IMG/VR virus record: IMGVR_UViG_3300044630_000876
Span: 1-30,680 of that record
Strand: one strand, 5' to 3'
DNA: 30,680 nt
DNA from: a virus
Below are positions 29,406-30,680 of the stretch, in pieces; positions within the stretch are counted from its first letter, which is position 1, and each line of letters starts with the position of its first letter. A program made the translations under genes and the position numbers. Under the pieces are notes generated by a model, which was not told where the DNA came from, did no database searches, and worked only from the letters and a program-made list of their open reading frames with translations.

Positions 29406-30559
29406 CGCAGAAATGCAATATTCAGTTTTATCAGACATTAAACAGCACCAAAAGAATCAAAGTTCATCAGGGCGGAACACGTTCGGGAAAAACTTATGCC
29501 CTGTGCCAATACCTAATTTATAAAATGACATCATCACAGAAACCGTTGGTGATTTCGATTGTCCGTAAAACATTGCCGGCATTAAAAGGATCGGTGATGC
29601 GTGATTTTCTCGAAATATTAGACACGTTGGGCATTCTTTATGTGGGCCAACACAACAAATCCGAAAACACATACACGTTTGGCAATCACGTTGTTGAATT
29701 TCTTTCAGTTGATGAGCCACAAAAAATCAGGGGTAGAAAACGCAATATTTGCTATTGTAACGAGGTAAACGAATTAGATCACGAAGATTTTCGGCAATTA
29801 TTAATGCGTACAACGGATGAAATGATTTGCGATTTTAATCCATCCGATCCTGTGCATTGGATTTATGATGAGGTCATCACACGTGATGATTGTGATATGT
29901 GGATCACAACGTATTTGGATAATAAGTTTTTGCCGGCTGAGTTGGTGAAAGAAATTGAAAGATTAAAAGCGAAAGATCCGGATTATTGGAGGGTGTACGG
30001 TGAGGGAAAACGTGCGGTGTTTAGTGATCGCCAGATATTCCCTAATTGGCAATTCATTCCAAAGGCAGAATTTCCTGAATTTGATGATGTGTTTTATGGC
30101 CTTGATTTTGGATTCAGTCACGATCCAACGGCCATTGTACAATTAGCAAAGGTTGGTGATAAATTGTACATCCACGAAATTATGTACAAAAAGGGAATGA
30201 CAAACCGGGATATTGCCGATTTTCTAAAAGAAAAAAAACTAAATGAACACATAATTTATTGCGAATCAGCCGAACCAAAATCAATTGAGGAATTGAGGCA
30301 GATGGATATTTTGGCAGTTCCTGCAATAAAAGGTGAGGGATCAATAAAGGCCGGAATTAGTTTATTAAAGGAACACGAAGTGATTTGTTCATCTGAATCA
30401 CAGAATTTGCAAAATGAATTTCAGTTTTATTTCTGGGAGCAATTGAAAGATGGAACGATTATAAATAAGCCAATAGACAAACACAATCACCTAATGGATG
30501 CAATTCGATATGGGGTTTATACTAAATACAAAAACCGTTCTGATTTTTTTGTAGTTTAA
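29375..30559 (+). CDS. terL: Terminase large subunit (Terminase_3-like)
   Basis: This 394-residue packaging motor combines an ATPase and a nuclease. Walker A GGTRSGKT is at residues 33-40, Walker B NICYCNE at 124-130 with Glu130, and the coupling motif is near TTDEMICDFNPSDP. The RNase H-like nuclease has GLDFGFSHDPTA (Asp244), YCESAEP (Glu297) and HLMDAIRYG (Asp375). The start ATG at 29375 overlaps the small-subunit gene by 31 bases. The stop at 30557-30559 lies within the 127-base repeat, so the gene is intact at the join. Confidence 0.95.
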   Translation: MDTGTNRKRIAQKCNIQFYQTLNSTKRIKVHQGGTRSGKTYALCQYLIYKMTSSQKPLVISIVRKTLPALKGSVMRDFLEILDTLGILYVGQHNKSENTYTFGNHVVEFLSVDEPQKIRGRKRNICYCNEVNELDHEDFRQLLMRTTDEMICDFNPSDPVHWIYDEVITRDDCDMWITTYLDNKFLPAELVKEIERLKAKDPDYWRVYGEGKRAVFSDRQIFPNWQFIPKAEFPEFDDVFYGLDFGFSHDPTAIVQLAKVGDKLYIHEIMYKKGMTNRDIADFLKEKKLNEHIIYCESAEPKSIEELRQMDILAVPAIKGEGSIKAGISLLKEHEVICSSESQNLQNEFQFYFWEQLKDGTIINKPIDKHNHLMDAIRYGVYTKYKNRSDFFVV

Positions 30560-30680
30560 TTCGTTATTTTTGAGAAAAAAAAGCAATACAAATGGCATCA
30601 ATCATTGATACATTCAAACAATCCATTGCCAAAGCATTATCAAGCGGCACAAACGAGGCATACAATAAACTGATATACAC
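30554..30680. repeat. Direct repeat of the window start (circular overlap), right copy
   Basis: Identical to bases 1-127. It repeats the terminase end, the TATTTTTG element (30565-30572) and the first 29 codons of the portal gene from the ATG at 30592. Those codons are not a second gene but the same portal start. Confidence 0.93.

Overview
The window is a complete, circular tailed-phage genome of about 30.55 kb. Its first 127 bases are repeated exactly at its end (1-127 = 30554-30680), the large terminase gene runs into the repeat and the portal gene starts inside it, so joining the ends gives an uninterrupted packaging and head operon. All recognisable genes lie on the + strand. Low GC, A-rich start regions without clear Shine-Dalgarno sequences, and several TAnnTTTG elements (the -7 box of Bacteroidota sigma factors) in gene gaps point to a Bacteroidota host, probably Flavobacteriia-like. 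The gene set (HK97-type capsid, head-tail connectors, TP901-1-like tail tube, frameshifted tail chaperone, 842-residue tape measure) indicates a long non-contractile tail.

Layout. 29040-30559 and on through the join: small and large terminase. 39-4741: portal, MuF-type minor head protein, prohead protease, major capsid protein, closed by a terminator at 4769-4799. 4826-6794: head-tail connector, head closure, HK97 gp10-like and tail-terminator genes. 6796-8082: a lysis cassette inside the structural region (holin candidate, M15 endolysin, unimolecular-spanin-like lipoprotein). 8109-12489: a long tail fibre with a C-terminal S74-type chaperone, and a cysteine-containing partner. 12529-19450: two tail-tube paralogues, tail chaperones joined by a -1 frameshift signal, tape measure, and a tail-tip protein with a carbohydrate-binding-like insert. 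19590-20600: a lone metallophosphoesterase. 20601-20854: the longest gene-free stretch (254 bp), holding a terminator, a symmetric repeat array and a probable early promoter. 20855-29036: early genes, including an ERF-family recombinase, an SSB-like protein with an acidic tip, a winged-helix replication initiator with iterons inside its gene, an XRE regulator, a homing endonuclease, a VRR-NUC nuclease, a DUF3310 protein, a ParB-like protein and many small proteins of unknown function.

How it works together. Early transcription probably starts near 20820 and makes the recombination and replication proteins. The 15-bp iterons inside the initiator gene look like a lambda-O-style origin. Late promoters inside the structural region subdivide head, lysis, fibre and tail genes. 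No integrase, excisionase or full-length CI-like repressor is visible, so a virulent lifestyle is the simplest reading.

The most unusual elements are: a roughly 90-nt structured RNA at 23931-24020 whose first hairpin loop and terminator loop share 7 nt of perfect complementarity; an 11-bp-phased symmetric repeat array at 20697-20733; and an HNH endonuclease whose first 18 codons copy the start of the nuclease gene it sits beside.
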